From Arcanobacterium wilhelmae (GTDB lineage: Bacteria > Actinomycetota > Actinomycetes > Actinomycetales > Actinomycetaceae), in the NCBI RefSeq assembly GCF_029632765.1, contig NZ_CP121247.1, positions 1,116,001 to 1,180,000 of the forward strand: DNA of 64,000 bases, read 5' to 3'. A program made the translations under genes and the position numbers. Below the pieces are notes generated by a model that did not search any database, had not been told where the DNA came from, and was given only the letters and a program-made list of their open reading frames with translations. Shown piece by piece: positions 15,539 through 25,256 of this stretch. Within the stretch, counting starts at the first letter, position 1, and each line of letters starts with the position of its first letter.

Positions 15539-17241
15539 GCTCTCTCCTTTCGTTGATTGCGCGCGGGCGCGCTGGCTCGTTCAACGCCAAGCATCACCAG
15601 ACCGGTGACCACGCACAACAACACAGTGCCAGCGTAGGCCATGCCTTGATCGGCAGCACCTGCGCGGGATACGAGCCGGTAGATCATGACGGGAAGGGTC
15701 GGATCGCGCTGGAGCACCAGGAACGACGTGGCGGAGAACTCCCCGATGGAAATAGCGAATGCGAAGCCTCCAGCGACGCCGAGTGCGCGGGTCACTACCG
15801 GCCCCTCCACGACCCAGAACGCACGGAAACGATTCGCGCCAAGCGTAGCGGCGGCGTCGTAGAGGCGCCTGTTCACTCCCCCGATCATTGGCACGCAGGT
15901 GCGCACAATGATCGGGATGGACACGAGCGCCTGCGCGAGCGGCACAAGGAACGCTGAATCTGCGAGAAATCGGAGCGCCCCTCCGAGCGCCACGAGCATG
16001 CCGAAGCCGAGCGTGACCGACGAGATCCCAAGCGGGGCAACGAACAGGGCGTCGTAAAATGCGGTGACTTTCTCGAACGCGGCTGCGTGGCGGCGGAATT
16101 TTCGAGTAACGAGAAGCGACACGGCGAGCCCAAGTGCCACGGCGATCACGGTGGCGAGCACAGCCGACTGGAGCGACTCGAGGATCGAGGCGAGTACCGG
16201 AGCGTCGATCCCTTTCGCGGCTCCGGGAACCGTGAGGTCGGTGAAGTTCGCGAGCGTCCACTGGCCGTTGCGGCGCAGCGAGCGCACGAGCACCTGAACG
16301 AGCGGCGCAACAATGAGGAGTGCGACGACGGCGACGACGACGCCCAGGAGCGGCAGTTGCGAACGAGTGAGCCGACGCGGGGCACGAACGTAACGCGATG
16401 CAGCTTCGGCTTTCTGCCCGCGCTGGGCACGCCGAGACACCCACAGGGCCATGATCACGACGATCACCTGGAGGATCGAGAGCATGGCCGCAGCACCGAG
16501 GTTGAGAAACTCCGAGGTTTGGCGGTAGATCTCGGTTTCGATAGTGCGTGTGCGCGCGGTTCCGAGCACCATCACGAGCGAGTAGGACGTGGCGCAGTAC
16601 AGGAAGACAAGCGTGGAGGCAGAGGCGAGCGCTGGCCGGAGCCTCGGCCATGTGACCGTCGCAAATGCGCGCAACGGGCTGGCTCCGAGTGTGCGCGCCG
16701 CCGCCTCATAGTTCGGGTTGAGCGCGCCCCACGCGGCGCCCACGGTTCGCACAAACACCGAGATGTTGAAAAACATCATGGCGAGCACGATGACCACGGG
16801 TGAGCCTTCCCAGCCGAGGGAGCCGAATGTTCCACCGGCGTCGTACAGGGAGCGGAACGCCATTGATACCGCGATCGTGGGCAAAACGAAGGGGAAGACG
16901 ATCAGGAAACGCAACAGGCCGCGCCCTGGAAAAGCGGTGCAATAAAGAATGTACGCGGCTGGCACGCCCACTATCGCGGAAAGAACCGTGCCCGCGAACG
17001 CGAGGCCGAGCGTCGTGACGAGGGCTTGGCCGGCGTTGGCCATGACAAGCAGGTCCGCGAGCGCGCCGATGCCCCCGGCGCCCCACGCACCTGCGATTTG
17101 TTCGAACCCGAGCACACTCAGATCCCACACGGGAATCACGAAGAACAGTACGAGGAACGCCGCGGGGATGATGGCCAGGAGGGCCCACACGGCGTGTGGG
17201 CCCTCCTGGCGTATCCGGCTACGCGAATCAATCATGTCCAC
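15535..17241 (-). CDS. thiP: thiamine ABC transporter permease, fused two-domain form
   Basis: A 568-residue membrane channel with two tandem permease halves (about 1-270 and 290-560), each with around six membrane segments and an EAA loop: NYEAAARTLGASPLRAFATVTWP in the first and RRLYDAAATLGANRFRAFWVVE in the second. The duplication in one chain is the normal ThiP layout. The GTG start at 17239-17241 is chosen because AGG is five to six bases upstream; an ATG two codons later is the alternative. It lies 87 bases after the binding-protein gene. Confidence 0.93.
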   Translation of the reverse strand: MDMIDSRSRIRQEGPHAVWALLAIIPAAFLVLFFVIPVWDLSVLGFEQIAGAWGAGGIGALADLLVMANAGQALVTTLGLAFAGTVLSAIVGVPAAYILYCTAFPGRGLLRFLIVFPFVLPTIAVSMAFRSLYDAGGTFGSLGWEGSPVVIVLAMMFFNISVFVRTVGAAWGALNPNYEAAARTLGASPLRAFATVTWPRLRPALASASTLVFLYCATSYSLVMVLGTARTRTIETEIYRQTSEFLNLGAAAMLSILQVIVVIMALWVSRRAQRGQKAEAASRYVRAPRRLTRSQLPLLGVVVAVVALLIVAPLVQVLVRSLRRNGQWTLANFTDLTVPGAAKGIDAPVLASILESLQSAVLATVIAVALGLAVSLLVTRKFRRHAAAFEKVTAFYDALFVAPLGISSVTLGFGMLVALGGALRFLADSAFLVPLAQALVSIPIIVRTCVPMIGGVNRRLYDAAATLGANRFRAFWVVEGPVVTRALGVAGGFAFAISIGEFSATSFLVLQRDPTLPVMIYRLVSRAGAADQGMAYAGTVLLCVVTGLVMLGVERASAPARNQRKERA

Positions 17242-17328
17242 GAATTACCTTTCTTGGCTCCGGGATCACCGAAACGCACAGCGAGAGTGTGATGCGCGTT
17301 TCGGCTTCACACCAAGCGGGGCATGCAA

Positions 17329-18396
17329 TCAGAACAGCGCAGTGACCGCGGTGATCCACTTTTGCTTGTTGGCCTTGATGAGTGTCGGATCGAGCGGATC
17401 GCCAGAGTTCGGGCGCGGCGCGAACTCGGCCATTCCCTTGGGGAGCTCGACCGATTCGTCAATGGGGTAGGTAACGTTCTCCTCAGCATTCGCCGCCTGG
17501 GCCTGCGGGGTGGCGAGCCACTCGAGGAATGCCTTCGCTCCTGCGGCGTTCTTCGCGCCCGTGAGTACGGCGCCGTATTCCACCACCGGGTAGCAGCCGC
17601 CTGCAACGTTCGCGGTTGCCGAAGCATCGCCTGCCTCATTGATGGTCCAGAACGGCGAGGAGGCATACGACATCACGATCGGGTACTTGCCCTTGCCTTC
17701 ACCCGCGGTGAAATCCACCTGGTAGGCGTCTGTCCAGGAGGCATCGACCTTCGTGCCGTTGCCCATGAGCTTAGTCCAGTAATCCGTGTAGCCATCTTCA
17801 CCGAACTTCACGATTGTGGCCGTCAGCAGCGCGAAACCGGTATCCGACTTCGACGGATCCTGGATCACAGTAAGCCCCTTATATTCGGGTTTGATCAGAT
17901 CCTCGAGGCCGGCGGGCGGGGTGAGGTTCTTCTCCTTGAACCAGGCGATGTCGTAATTGAAGCAGGCATCCGAACGATCCAGGGCCACCGCGCCTTCAGC
18001 TCCTGCAACCGCGTATTTTTCTGCGCCCGTGGCCGGCTTCGGAGCCGATTCCTTGTCGAAAACACCAGCTTCGCCCACCTGGAGCACGTTATTTGCGGTG
18101 AGGCCAACGACTGCATCGCCCACCGGGTTCGCCTTGGTCAGAATCAGCTTCGAATCGAGCGTGCCCGATTCCTCGCCGTTCACCAGCGTGACCTTGTAGC
18201 CAGTTTCCTTCGTGAACTTCGCAAGCGTTTCGTCCTTGAGCTTCCATGAGCCATTGGTGACAACCTTCACATCCGTGATTTTCTCAGCTGCGGCAGACGA
18301 GCTGGCCGAGGAACCCGACGTCGACGACGAGGTTCCGCACGCGCCCAGTACGAGAGCGGATGCGGCTGCCACGGCGGCAAACTTGACAAACTTCAT
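17329..18396 (-). CDS. thiB: thiamine ABC transporter substrate-binding lipoprotein
   Basis: Captures thiamine outside the membrane. The signal peptide ends in lipobox LGAC, lipid Cys at residue 20, followed by a Ser-rich linker. The mature part begins VKVVTNGSWKLKDETLAKF and includes GYKVTLVNG, GDAVVGLTANNV and NYDIAWF, as in TbpA/ThiB proteins; 355 residues. The ATG at 18396 has a strong GGAGG seven bases... upstream, and that GGAGG is one arm of a hairpin below the riboswitch, so translation should drop when thiamine pyrophosphate is plentiful. Confidence 0.93.
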   Translation of the reverse strand: MKFVKFAAVAAASALVLGACGTSSSTSGSSASSSAAAEKITDVKVVTNGSWKLKDETLAKFTKETGYKVTLVNGEESGTLDSKLILTKANPVGDAVVGLTANNVLQVGEAGVFDKESAPKPATGAEKYAVAGAEGAVALDRSDACFNYDIAWFKEKNLTPPAGLEDLIKPEYKGLTVIQDPSKSDTGFALLTATIVKFGEDGYTDYWTKLMGNGTKVDASWTDAYQVDFTAGEGKGKYPIVMSYASSPFWTINEAGDASATANVAGGCYPVVEYGAVLTGAKNAAGAKAFLEWLATPQAQAANAEENVTYPIDESVELPKGMAEFAPRPNSGDPLDPTLIKANKQKWITAVTALF

Positions 18397-18400
18397 TTTT

Positions 18401-18438
18401 CCTCCATGTTTAGTGGAGGGCCTACCTGGGCAGGTAGG
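18401..18438 (-). promoter_or_regulatory. SD-sequestering hairpins (riboswitch expression platform)
   Basis: On the minus strand CCTCCA (18419-18414) pairs with TGGAGG (18406-18401), hiding the thiB ribosome-binding site. A second hairpin CCTACCTG-CC-CAGGTAGG (18438-18421) sits between it and the aptamer. This supports control of translation rather than of transcription. Pairing is directly visible; the switching mechanism is inferred. Confidence 0.7.
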
Positions 18439-18445
18439 GAGAGAC

Positions 18446-18532
18446 TTCACTTCCTCCGCCGGCATGACCCGGATCAGGTGTGAGGGTCTGCGGACCTTTC
18501 CGCACTCTCAGCGCGCTCGCGCTCCCCTGTGA
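18446..18532 (-). ncRNA. TPP riboswitch aptamer (THI element)
   Basis: On the minus strand the conserved blocks appear in order: CACAGGGGAGC, GCGCTGAGAGTGCGG, the P4/P5 part ACCCTCACACCTGATC, and CGGGTCATGCCGGCGGAGG-AAGTG. These match the thiamine pyrophosphate aptamer closely. It lies about 50 bases before the thiB start codon, so it should repress thiBPQ when TPP is abundant. Confidence 0.95.
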
Positions 18533-18540
18533 CGCCCACA

Positions 18541-18546
18541 ATTTTA
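18541..18546 (-). promoter_or_regulatory. putative -10 box of the thiBPQ transcript
   Basis: TAAAAT on the minus strand, eight bases before the aptamer begins. No clear -35 element. Confidence 0.45.
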
Positions 18547-18654
18547 TCAGGAGGAAAGTCCCGGATCGCTCATTGATTGTTGACGCTCGCCACATATTCA
18601 TTCAGCCCACAGCGGCACGCGCGGACACATCGAGCACGATCTGTGTGCACGTGG

Positions 18655-18660
18655 CATATT
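18655..18660 (+). promoter_or_regulatory. putative leaderless -10 box of glgX
   Basis: CATATT ends six bases before the ATG at 18667; no Shine-Dalgarno sequence. Confidence 0.4.
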
Positions 18661-18666
18661 AAGCAC

Positions 18667-20886
18667 ATGGAAATTTGGCCAGGAAAACCCTATCCGCTCG
18701 GCGCAACCTACGATGGCGCCGGAACGAACTTTGCCATCTACTCATCGGTGGCTGAGAAAATCGAGCTCTGTCTCATTGCAGACGACCTCACCGAAACACG
18801 CGTGGAGCTTCGTGAAGTCGATGCCCACGTCTTCCACTGCTACCTGCCCGGCATCCGCCCGGGACAGCGCTACGGCTTCCGCGTCTACGGGCCGTACGAT
18901 CCGGCGTCGGGCAACCGATGCGATCCGTCGAAGATCCTCCTCGATCCGTACGCGAAAGCGATCGACGGCCAGGTGGAAAACGATCAGTCGAACTTCTCCT
19001 ATGATTTCACCAACCACGAGGAGCGCTCGGAGCAAGATTCGCTCGGGCACACTATGCTCTCCGTGGTGATCAACCCCTACTTCGATTGGGGCCACGATCG
19101 CCCGCCGCGCCATCCCTACCACAAGTCCGTGATCTACGAGGCGCACGTGAAGGGCATGACCGCCACCCACCCGGGCATCCCGGAGGAACTGCGCGGCACC
19201 TACATGGGCATGGCGCACCCGGCGATGGTGGAGTACCTCAAGGAGCTTGGCGTCACTGCCGTCGAACTTATGCCGATCCACCAGTTCGTCAACGATACGG
19301 CCCTCATCGACCGCGGCCTGTCGAACTACTGGGGATACAACACGATCGGCTTCTTCGCACCGCAAAACACGTACGCCGCCGCAGGAACCCGCGGCGAGCA
19401 GGTGGACGAGTTCAAGGCCCTCGTGAAGGCCTACCATGCGGCTGATATCGAAGTGATCCTCGACGTGGTGTATAACCACACGGCCGAGGGGAACGAGATG
19501 GGCCCGACCCTCTCCTTCCGCGGAATCGACAACGCCTCGTATTACCGCTTAGTAGACGGCGACGAAGCGCACTATTTCGACACCACCGGCACCGGCAACT
19601 CGCTCAACATGCGTTCACCGCATTCGCTCCAGCTGATCATGGATTCGCTTCGTTACTGGATCCGTGAGATGCACGTGGACGGATTCCGTTTCGATCTCGC
19701 CTCAACTCTCGCGCGTGAACTCCACGCCGTCGACCGCCTGTCCTCCTTCTTCGATATCATCCAGCAGGATCCGGAGATCTCGCAGGTCAAGCTCATCGCC
19801 GAGCCGTGGGATGTTGGCGAGGGTGGCTACAACGTGGGTGAGTTCCCGCCGCTGTGGACGGAGTGGAACGGAAAGTACCGCGACACGATGCGCGATTTCT
19901 GGCGCGGTGAGCCATCGACGCTCTCCGAGTTTGCTTCCCGCCTGTCCGGTTCTTCGGATCTGTACGCAAATTCGGGCCGCCGCCCGTTCGCGTCGATTAA
20001 CTTCGTCACCGCCCACGACGGCTTCACGATGCGCGATCTCGTGTCCTACAACGAAAAGCACAACGAGGCTAACGGTGAGGATGGGCGCGACGGCGAATCC
20101 CACAACCGCTCGTGGAACATGGGCGCGGAGGGCGAGACCGACGATCCGCAGATCCGCGCGATCCGATTGCAGCAGATGAAGAATTTCTTCGCCACGCTCC
20201 TGTTCTCGCAGGGCGTGCCGATGATCTCCCATGGTGACGAGATTGCGCGCACACAGGGCGGCAACAACAACGTTTACTGCCAGGACAACGAGATCTCCTG
20301 GATCGACTGGCAGATCGACGACGCTAAGCGTGATCTTTACCAGTTCGTCCGCTCCGCGATCGCGTTGCGCAAGGAGCACCCGGTGTTCCGCCGTCGTCGC
20401 TTCTTCAAGGGCGACGCCGATCGCGGCGGTACATCCGAGCGCGGCGACATCGAGTGGATGCGTAACGACGGCCAGGTGATGGGCGACGGCGATTGGGGCA
20501 CCTCCTACGCGCGATCCATCATGGTGTTCTTGAATGGCGATCGCATCGCGGAGCCAGATCTGCGCGGCGAGGAGATTAAGGATGACGATTTCATTCTCGC
20601 GTTCAACGCCTCTGATGAGAATCTCTCCTTCCATCTGCCTCTCAACGAGAACACTCCCGAGGGCGTGTGGCACAAGGTGCTCGCAACGAACGTGTCGCTC
20701 GAGGTGCCCAGTGAGATGAACGCTGGCGACGAATTCGAGGTCGCCTCGCGTTCGCTCGTGGTGTTGCGCCGCGAGCGCCGCACCCCCGTGGCTGTGAACA
20801 CGTCGAAGGCAACGCTCGAAGAACTCACGAACCTCGATCCGGCACCGTTCGAGGAGGAAGAGGCTCCTGCCTCCGATCCGTCCTGA
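18667..20886 (+). CDS. glgX: glycogen debranching enzyme / isoamylase (GlgX/TreX type)
   Basis: Hydrolyses alpha-1,6 branches in glycogen or limit dextrins; 739 residues, GH13 family. An N-terminal CBM48-like domain (PYPLGATYDGAGTNFAIYS) is followed by the barrel with region I DVVYNHTAEG, region II GFRFDLAS (nucleophile Asp), region III AEPWDVG (acid Glu) and region IV VTAHDG. The start at 18667 gives the family's usual MEIWPGKPYPLGA; longer in-frame starts would run into the riboswitch region. In many actinobacteria the treXYZ genes are adjacent: here treY and treZ follow after a terminator. It would supply linear maltodextrins for trehalose synthesis. Confidence 0.95.
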   Translation: MEIWPGKPYPLGATYDGAGTNFAIYSSVAEKIELCLIADDLTETRVELREVDAHVFHCYLPGIRPGQRYGFRVYGPYDPASGNRCDPSKILLDPYAKAIDGQVENDQSNFSYDFTNHEERSEQDSLGHTMLSVVINPYFDWGHDRPPRHPYHKSVIYEAHVKGMTATHPGIPEELRGTYMGMAHPAMVEYLKELGVTAVELMPIHQFVNDTALIDRGLSNYWGYNTIGFFAPQNTYAAAGTRGEQVDEFKALVKAYHAADIEVILDVVYNHTAEGNEMGPTLSFRGIDNASYYRLVDGDEAHYFDTTGTGNSLNMRSPHSLQLIMDSLRYWIREMHVDGFRFDLASTLARELHAVDRLSSFFDIIQQDPEISQVKLIAEPWDVGEGGYNVGEFPPLWTEWNGKYRDTMRDFWRGEPSTLSEFASRLSGSSDLYANSGRRPFASINFVTAHDGFTMRDLVSYNEKHNEANGEDGRDGESHNRSWNMGAEGETDDPQIRAIRLQQMKNFFATLLFSQGVPMISHGDEIARTQGGNNNVYCQDNEISWIDWQIDDAKRDLYQFVRSAIALRKEHPVFRRRRFFKGDADRGGTSERGDIEWMRNDGQVMGDGDWGTSYARSIMVFLNGDRIAEPDLRGEEIKDDDFILAFNASDENLSFHLPLNENTPEGVWHKVLATNVSLEVPSEMNAGDEFEVASRSLVVLRRERRTPVAVNTSKATLEELTNLDPAPFEEEEAPASDPS

Positions 20887-20900
20887 TCACGGCATACGAT

Positions 20901-20931
20901 GAAGGCCCGGCAGCCCCGCTGTCGGGCCTTC
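20901..20931 (+). terminator. terminator of glgX
   Basis: GAAGGCCCGGCAG (20901-20913) pairs with CTGTCGGGCCTTC (20919-20931) with one G-T pair; followed by ATTCTTTTC. Confidence 0.9.
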
Positions 20932-21032
20932 ATTCTTTTCAACAATCGCACAGCTATGCGTTCAGCCATGCCCCGGCGTCGGCTGATCGCGTAATCGGAC
21001 CCGCACCACCGGCGTCGGTTCCCACGCCCGCG

Positions 21033-21038
21033 TAGGGT
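21033..21038 (+). promoter_or_regulatory. putative leaderless -10 box of treY
   Basis: TAGGGT, seven bases before the ATG at 21046. A copy of CACCGGCGTCGG lies just upstream at about 21008-21019. Confidence 0.4.
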
Positions 21039-21045
21039 AGGACGC

Positions 21046-23556
21046 ATGAGTGAAAATACCCGCCATCACACGCACGTTCCCGCCACCGGTCGGCGCACAC
21101 CGGTCACGTCCTATCGCCTCCAGCTCAACGCGGACTTTACGTTTGCCGACGCCGAGTCGATCATCCCTTACCTCTCCTCGCTCGGTGTGACGGACGTGTT
21201 CTTCTCCCCCATTCTTCAGGCGGCTCCCGGTTCGACTCACGGCTACGACGTCGTCGATCACTCGCGTATCTCCGAAGATTTGGGCGGTCGCGCGGCATTC
21301 GAGCATGCGGCACGCGCCTTCCACGAGGCGGGAATGGGCGTGATTGTGGATGTGGTTCCGAACCACATGGCGGTGCCCACTCCCCTCTACAAGAATCCTG
21401 CCCTGTGGTCGATGCTCCGCGACGGCCACGATTCTCCTTACGACACGTGGTTCGATTTCGAACCGAGCGAAGCCGGCGATGGTCTCCTCCTCGCCGTGCT
21501 CGGAGATCGCATCGGCAACGTGCTCACCTCCGGCGAAATCACCGTGGAGAACATGGTAGTTCCCGGCTTCGAGGCCGACGGCGAAGTACCGGTTTTGCGC
21601 TACTACGACCATGTGTTCCCTGTGCGGGCCGGTACCGAATCGCTACCACTGGCCGAGCTCATCAACCGCCAGTACTACCGGCTTGCCTACTGGCGCGTGG
21701 CGAACGACGAGCTCAACTACCGTCGTTTCTTCGACGTCGATACTCTCGTTGCCGTTCGCGTGGAAGACGACGCCGTTTTCCGCGCCTCGCACGCGCTCCT
21801 CCTGGAGCTTTTCGATACCGGTTTGATCGACGCGTTCCGCATCGACCACGTGGACGGCCTGGCCGATCCGCGCGGCTACCTGCGCCGCCTCAACGAAGCG
21901 ACCAGCGGGGCGTGGATCGTTGCCGAAAAGATTCTCGAAGGCGCCGAGCAGCTCCCCTCCGATTGGCCGATTGCCGGCACCACAGGCTATGACACACTCC
22001 GCCACGTGGGCGGGGTACTCACCGAGCCCGCTGGAATCGCCCACCTGATCCAGATCTACACCGAGGAATCAGGGCGCCCGCAGTCACTCGCCACGATCGA
22101 GCACGATGCGAAACGCCAAATCATCAAGGAGTCCTTGTTCTCCGAAGTGGACCGGCTCTCTACCCTCATCTGGGAGATCTTCCACGCGGACGTGCGCCTG
22201 CGAGATCACACCTTCCGCTCTATTTACGAGGCGATCGTGGAACTCGTGGTCAACATGCCGCGCTACCGTGCCTACGTGGTGCCTGGCGAACGCCCAGATA
22301 CGATCGACGAGGAGTTGCTCCGCTCGGTCGCACAACAGGCTGTAGCCAACCTGGACGAGTTCCGTAGCGAAACGCTCTCCGTCGTCGTCGAGCTCCTGCT
22401 CGGGTACGAGGTCGGCTCAGCGGGCCGCACCCACGAAGACAAGCGCAACGAGGCAATCGTGCGCTTCCAGCAGGTAGCCGGAGCAGTGATGGCCAAGGGC
22501 GTCGAAGACACCACTTACTACCGCTACACGCCGCTGACCAGTGCAAACGAAGTCGGCCACGGGCCGGCCCACATCGTCGCGTCCACCGACGCATTCCACG
22601 CGTTCGAAAACCACTTGCATGAAGCGTGGCCGACCACGATGAGTACCCTGTCCACACACGATACGAAGCGCGGAGAAGATACCCGCGCCCGAATCGCCGT
22701 ACTCTCCGAGTTCGCCACCGATTGGGGCGCAGCGCTCACAGCTGCTCGAACCGCCGTCGCCGAAGAGTGCCCTGCAGAGCTCGACGGCCGCTTCGAAAAC
22801 CTCATGTGGCAAACGCTTCTCGGCACCTGGGTAGGCGGCGAACCGATTGAAACGGATCGTCTGCGCGCCTACTTCCTCAAGGCAGCACGCGAACAGAAAT
22901 CCTGGACGACATGGACCGCTCAAGACGAGGGCGCCGAAGCGGACATGCTCGGCTACCTCAACGCGATCCTCAGCAATGACGAGGCGCGCACCATCCTCAC
23001 GGACTTCGCCGCGCACATTGCTCCGGCCGCGCGCAGCTATCTCCTCACATCGAAGGCGCTCCAACTCACTGGCGTCGGGGTTGCTGATATCTACCAAGGC
23101 GAGGAAATCACCCAAACGTCGCTTGTCGATCCCGACAACCGGCGCCAGGTCGATTTCCCAGCGCTCGCGGCCACGCTCGAGGCTCTCGATTCCGACGGCC
23201 TGCCCTCCACTCCCACGCTCGACGAAGAGAAACTCTTCCTCACCTCGCGCCTGGCCCGGTTGCGCCGTGAACGGGCACTTTCCGACCCCAAGTGGGGCTA
23301 CCTTGCGCTCCCGGTTTCCACCGGTCACGCGCTCGCCTTCGCCCGCACCGACGCCGACGGCGAGGCTCAACTCGTCACCGTCGGCACGCGTTTCGCCGGC
23401 TCACTCGAGCGCAACGGCGGCTTCGCGGCCCACACGGTGGTCCTTCCGCAGGGCAACTGGCACGACGTTCTCACGGGCCGCGACATCGCAGGCGGCGTGG
23501 TCAAACTCGACGATCTGTTCACCGATTTCCCTGTGGTGGTGTTGGAGCGAGCATGA
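21046..23556 (+). CDS. treY: malto-oligosyltrehalose synthase
   Basis: Rearranges the reducing-end glucose of maltodextrin into an alpha,alpha-1,1-linked trehalosyl end. The 836-residue protein starts with PVTSYRLQLNADFTFADAE and SLGVTDVFFSPI, the TreY hallmark, and contains GH13 region I VDVVPNHMA, region II DAFRIDHVDGL and WIVAEKIL. The long insert between regions III and IV and TLSTHDTKRGEDTRAR near residue 535 are characteristic. Its last codons overlap the treZ start (ATGA), so the two enzymes are translationally coupled. Confidence 0.95.
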   Translation: MSENTRHHTHVPATGRRTPVTSYRLQLNADFTFADAESIIPYLSSLGVTDVFFSPILQAAPGSTHGYDVVDHSRISEDLGGRAAFEHAARAFHEAGMGVIVDVVPNHMAVPTPLYKNPALWSMLRDGHDSPYDTWFDFEPSEAGDGLLLAVLGDRIGNVLTSGEITVENMVVPGFEADGEVPVLRYYDHVFPVRAGTESLPLAELINRQYYRLAYWRVANDELNYRRFFDVDTLVAVRVEDDAVFRASHALLLELFDTGLIDAFRIDHVDGLADPRGYLRRLNEATSGAWIVAEKILEGAEQLPSDWPIAGTTGYDTLRHVGGVLTEPAGIAHLIQIYTEESGRPQSLATIEHDAKRQIIKESLFSEVDRLSTLIWEIFHADVRLRDHTFRSIYEAIVELVVNMPRYRAYVVPGERPDTIDEELLRSVAQQAVANLDEFRSETLSVVVELLLGYEVGSAGRTHEDKRNEAIVRFQQVAGAVMAKGVEDTTYYRYTPLTSANEVGHGPAHIVASTDAFHAFENHLHEAWPTTMSTLSTHDTKRGEDTRARIAVLSEFATDWGAALTAARTAVAEECPAELDGRFENLMWQTLLGTWVGGEPIETDRLRAYFLKAAREQKSWTTWTAQDEGAEADMLGYLNAILSNDEARTILTDFAAHIAPAARSYLLTSKALQLTGVGVADIYQGEEITQTSLVDPDNRRQVDFPALAATLEALDSDGLPSTPTLDEEKLFLTSRLARLRRERALSDPKWGYLALPVSTGHALAFARTDADGEAQLVTVGTRFAGSLERNGGFAAHTVVLPQGNWHDVLTGRDIAGGVVKLDDLFTDFPVVVLERA

Positions 23557-25256
23557 AACTTTCCCTGTGGGCGCCAAACGCCACCGACGTCACGTACGAG
23601 ACCAACCACGGGCCCATGCCGGCGGCTCCAGCCGAGAATGGCATGTGGGAGATCGATCTGCCAGTGGACGAACGCTACCAGATCCGGCTCGACGGCGGCA
23701 TGCCGTTGCCCGACCCGCGCTCCATGTGCCAGCCCGACGGCCCGCACGGCGTGAGCGAGGTGGTCGATCCAGCGAGTTTTGTTTTCCACCACGATCGCGA
23801 CGCCGGTGATCTCACGGGGCGCGTCTGGTACGAGCTCCATGTGGGCACGTTCACGGAGGAAGGAACGTTCCTCTCGGCGATCGAAAAGCTGGATGCGCTC
23901 GCCCAGCTGGGGATCGACGTCGTCGAACTCATGCCCATCGTGCCGATCCCAGGCAAACGCAACTGGGGCTACGACGGCGTCTCCCTCTTCGCGCTCAACC
24001 CCGCCTACGGGCGGCCGGAGGATCTCGTTGCACTCGTGGATGCCATCCATGAGCGCGGAATGGCAGCCGCCCTCGACGTCGTGTACAACCATCTCGGGCC
24101 CGACGGCAACTACCTTGCCCAATTCGGCCCCTACTTCACCGATTCGCACCACACGCCGTGGGGCTCGGCTGTGAACATGGACGCTCCCGGCTCCGAGCAC
24201 GTGCGCCGATACGTGGTCGACAACGCGCTCCAGTGGCTCGAGCACTATCACTTCGACGCGCTTCGCCTCGACGCGGTGGACCACCTCAAAGACGATTCCC
24301 CGCGTCACATCCTCGCCGAAATCTCCGATGCCGTCGGTGAGGCAAGCAGGCGAACCGGGCGAACGTTCACTCTCGCCTACGAATCCGACGCCAACAACCC
24401 GCGCACCATCGCACCGACGTCGGCGGGCGGGCGCGGAGCAAACGCACAGTGGGCCGACGACGTCCACCATGCCCTGCACGTGTGGCTCACTGGAGAAACG
24501 AACGCCTACTACCAGGACTATGCCGAACCCGGAACCCTTGAGAAAGCGCTCGTTGACGGCTTCACCCGAACCGGGCAAGTCTCAAAATTCCGAAAGGTGG
24601 CATGGGGACAATCTCTGCCCGCGGACGTCAACGGGCACGCGCTAATCGTCTTCGACGAAAACCACGACCAGGTAGGCAACCGCTACCTCTCCGACCGACC
24701 AACCGAAAAGCTCACCCCTGGCGAGGTAGCAATCTCGCGCGCGCTCATCCTGCTCTCCCCCTTCACGCCCATGCTATTCATGGGCGAAGAATGGGGCACG
24801 AAACGCCGCTTCCCGTTTTTCACCAACTTCGGCAACGACATCGGGCAACACATCCTTGCCGGGCGCATGAACGAGTTCAAAGACTGGGATTTCGGTAGCA
24901 CACACGAGGACATGCTCGACCCGCAAACCACCGAGGCTTTCGAGGCGGCACGGCTAGATTGGAGCGAAGCAGACTCACCGGAAGGCTCGCGAATGCGCAC
25001 CTTCGTTCGCAAGCTGATTCGCTTGCGCCACGCAAGCCCCGACGTCGCAAGCGGAAACCGAGTTGAAACCGAGGCGCACGTCGGAGCCGACGGCGGCTGG
25101 TTGCGCCGCGGAGAAACGCTCGTCGTGTTTTCCAAGGTAGCCGGCGACGTCGCCGCCCCGATCGACGGACGCGAACCAGTCCTCGAATGGGAACCGGTGC
25201 GCGCCGAAGCGAACTCGGTAAGGTTCAGCGGGAGCGGGATCGCAGTTTTTCAATAA
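23553..25256 (+). CDS. treZ: malto-oligosyltrehalose trehalohydrolase
   Basis: Releases trehalose from the trehalosyl end made by TreY. 567 residues. N-terminal CBM48-like domain (MKLSLWAPNATDVTYE), then a GH13 barrel with AALDVVYNHLGPDGNY, FDALRLDAVDHLKDDS (nucleophile Asp), TLAYESDANNP (acid Glu) and VFDENHDQVGNR. A dispersed 12-mer copy lies at 24411-24422 inside APTSAGG codons. The 3' end overlaps the convergent FemAB-like gene by 32 bases. treY-treZ with glgX upstream forms the complete glycogen-to-trehalose route. Confidence 0.95.
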   Translation: MKLSLWAPNATDVTYETNHGPMPAAPAENGMWEIDLPVDERYQIRLDGGMPLPDPRSMCQPDGPHGVSEVVDPASFVFHHDRDAGDLTGRVWYELHVGTFTEEGTFLSAIEKLDALAQLGIDVVELMPIVPIPGKRNWGYDGVSLFALNPAYGRPEDLVALVDAIHERGMAAALDVVYNHLGPDGNYLAQFGPYFTDSHHTPWGSAVNMDAPGSEHVRRYVVDNALQWLEHYHFDALRLDAVDHLKDDSPRHILAEISDAVGEASRRTGRTFTLAYESDANNPRTIAPTSAGGRGANAQWADDVHHALHVWLTGETNAYYQDYAEPGTLEKALVDGFTRTGQVSKFRKVAWGQSLPADVNGHALIVFDENHDQVGNRYLSDRPTEKLTPGEVAISRALILLSPFTPMLFMGEEWGTKRRFPFFTNFGNDIGQHILAGRMNEFKDWDFGSTHEDMLDPQTTEAFEAARLDWSEADSPEGSRMRTFVRKLIRLRHASPDVASGNRVETEAHVGADGGWLRRGETLVVFSKVAGDVAAPIDGREPVLEWEPVRAEANSVRFSGSGIAVFQ

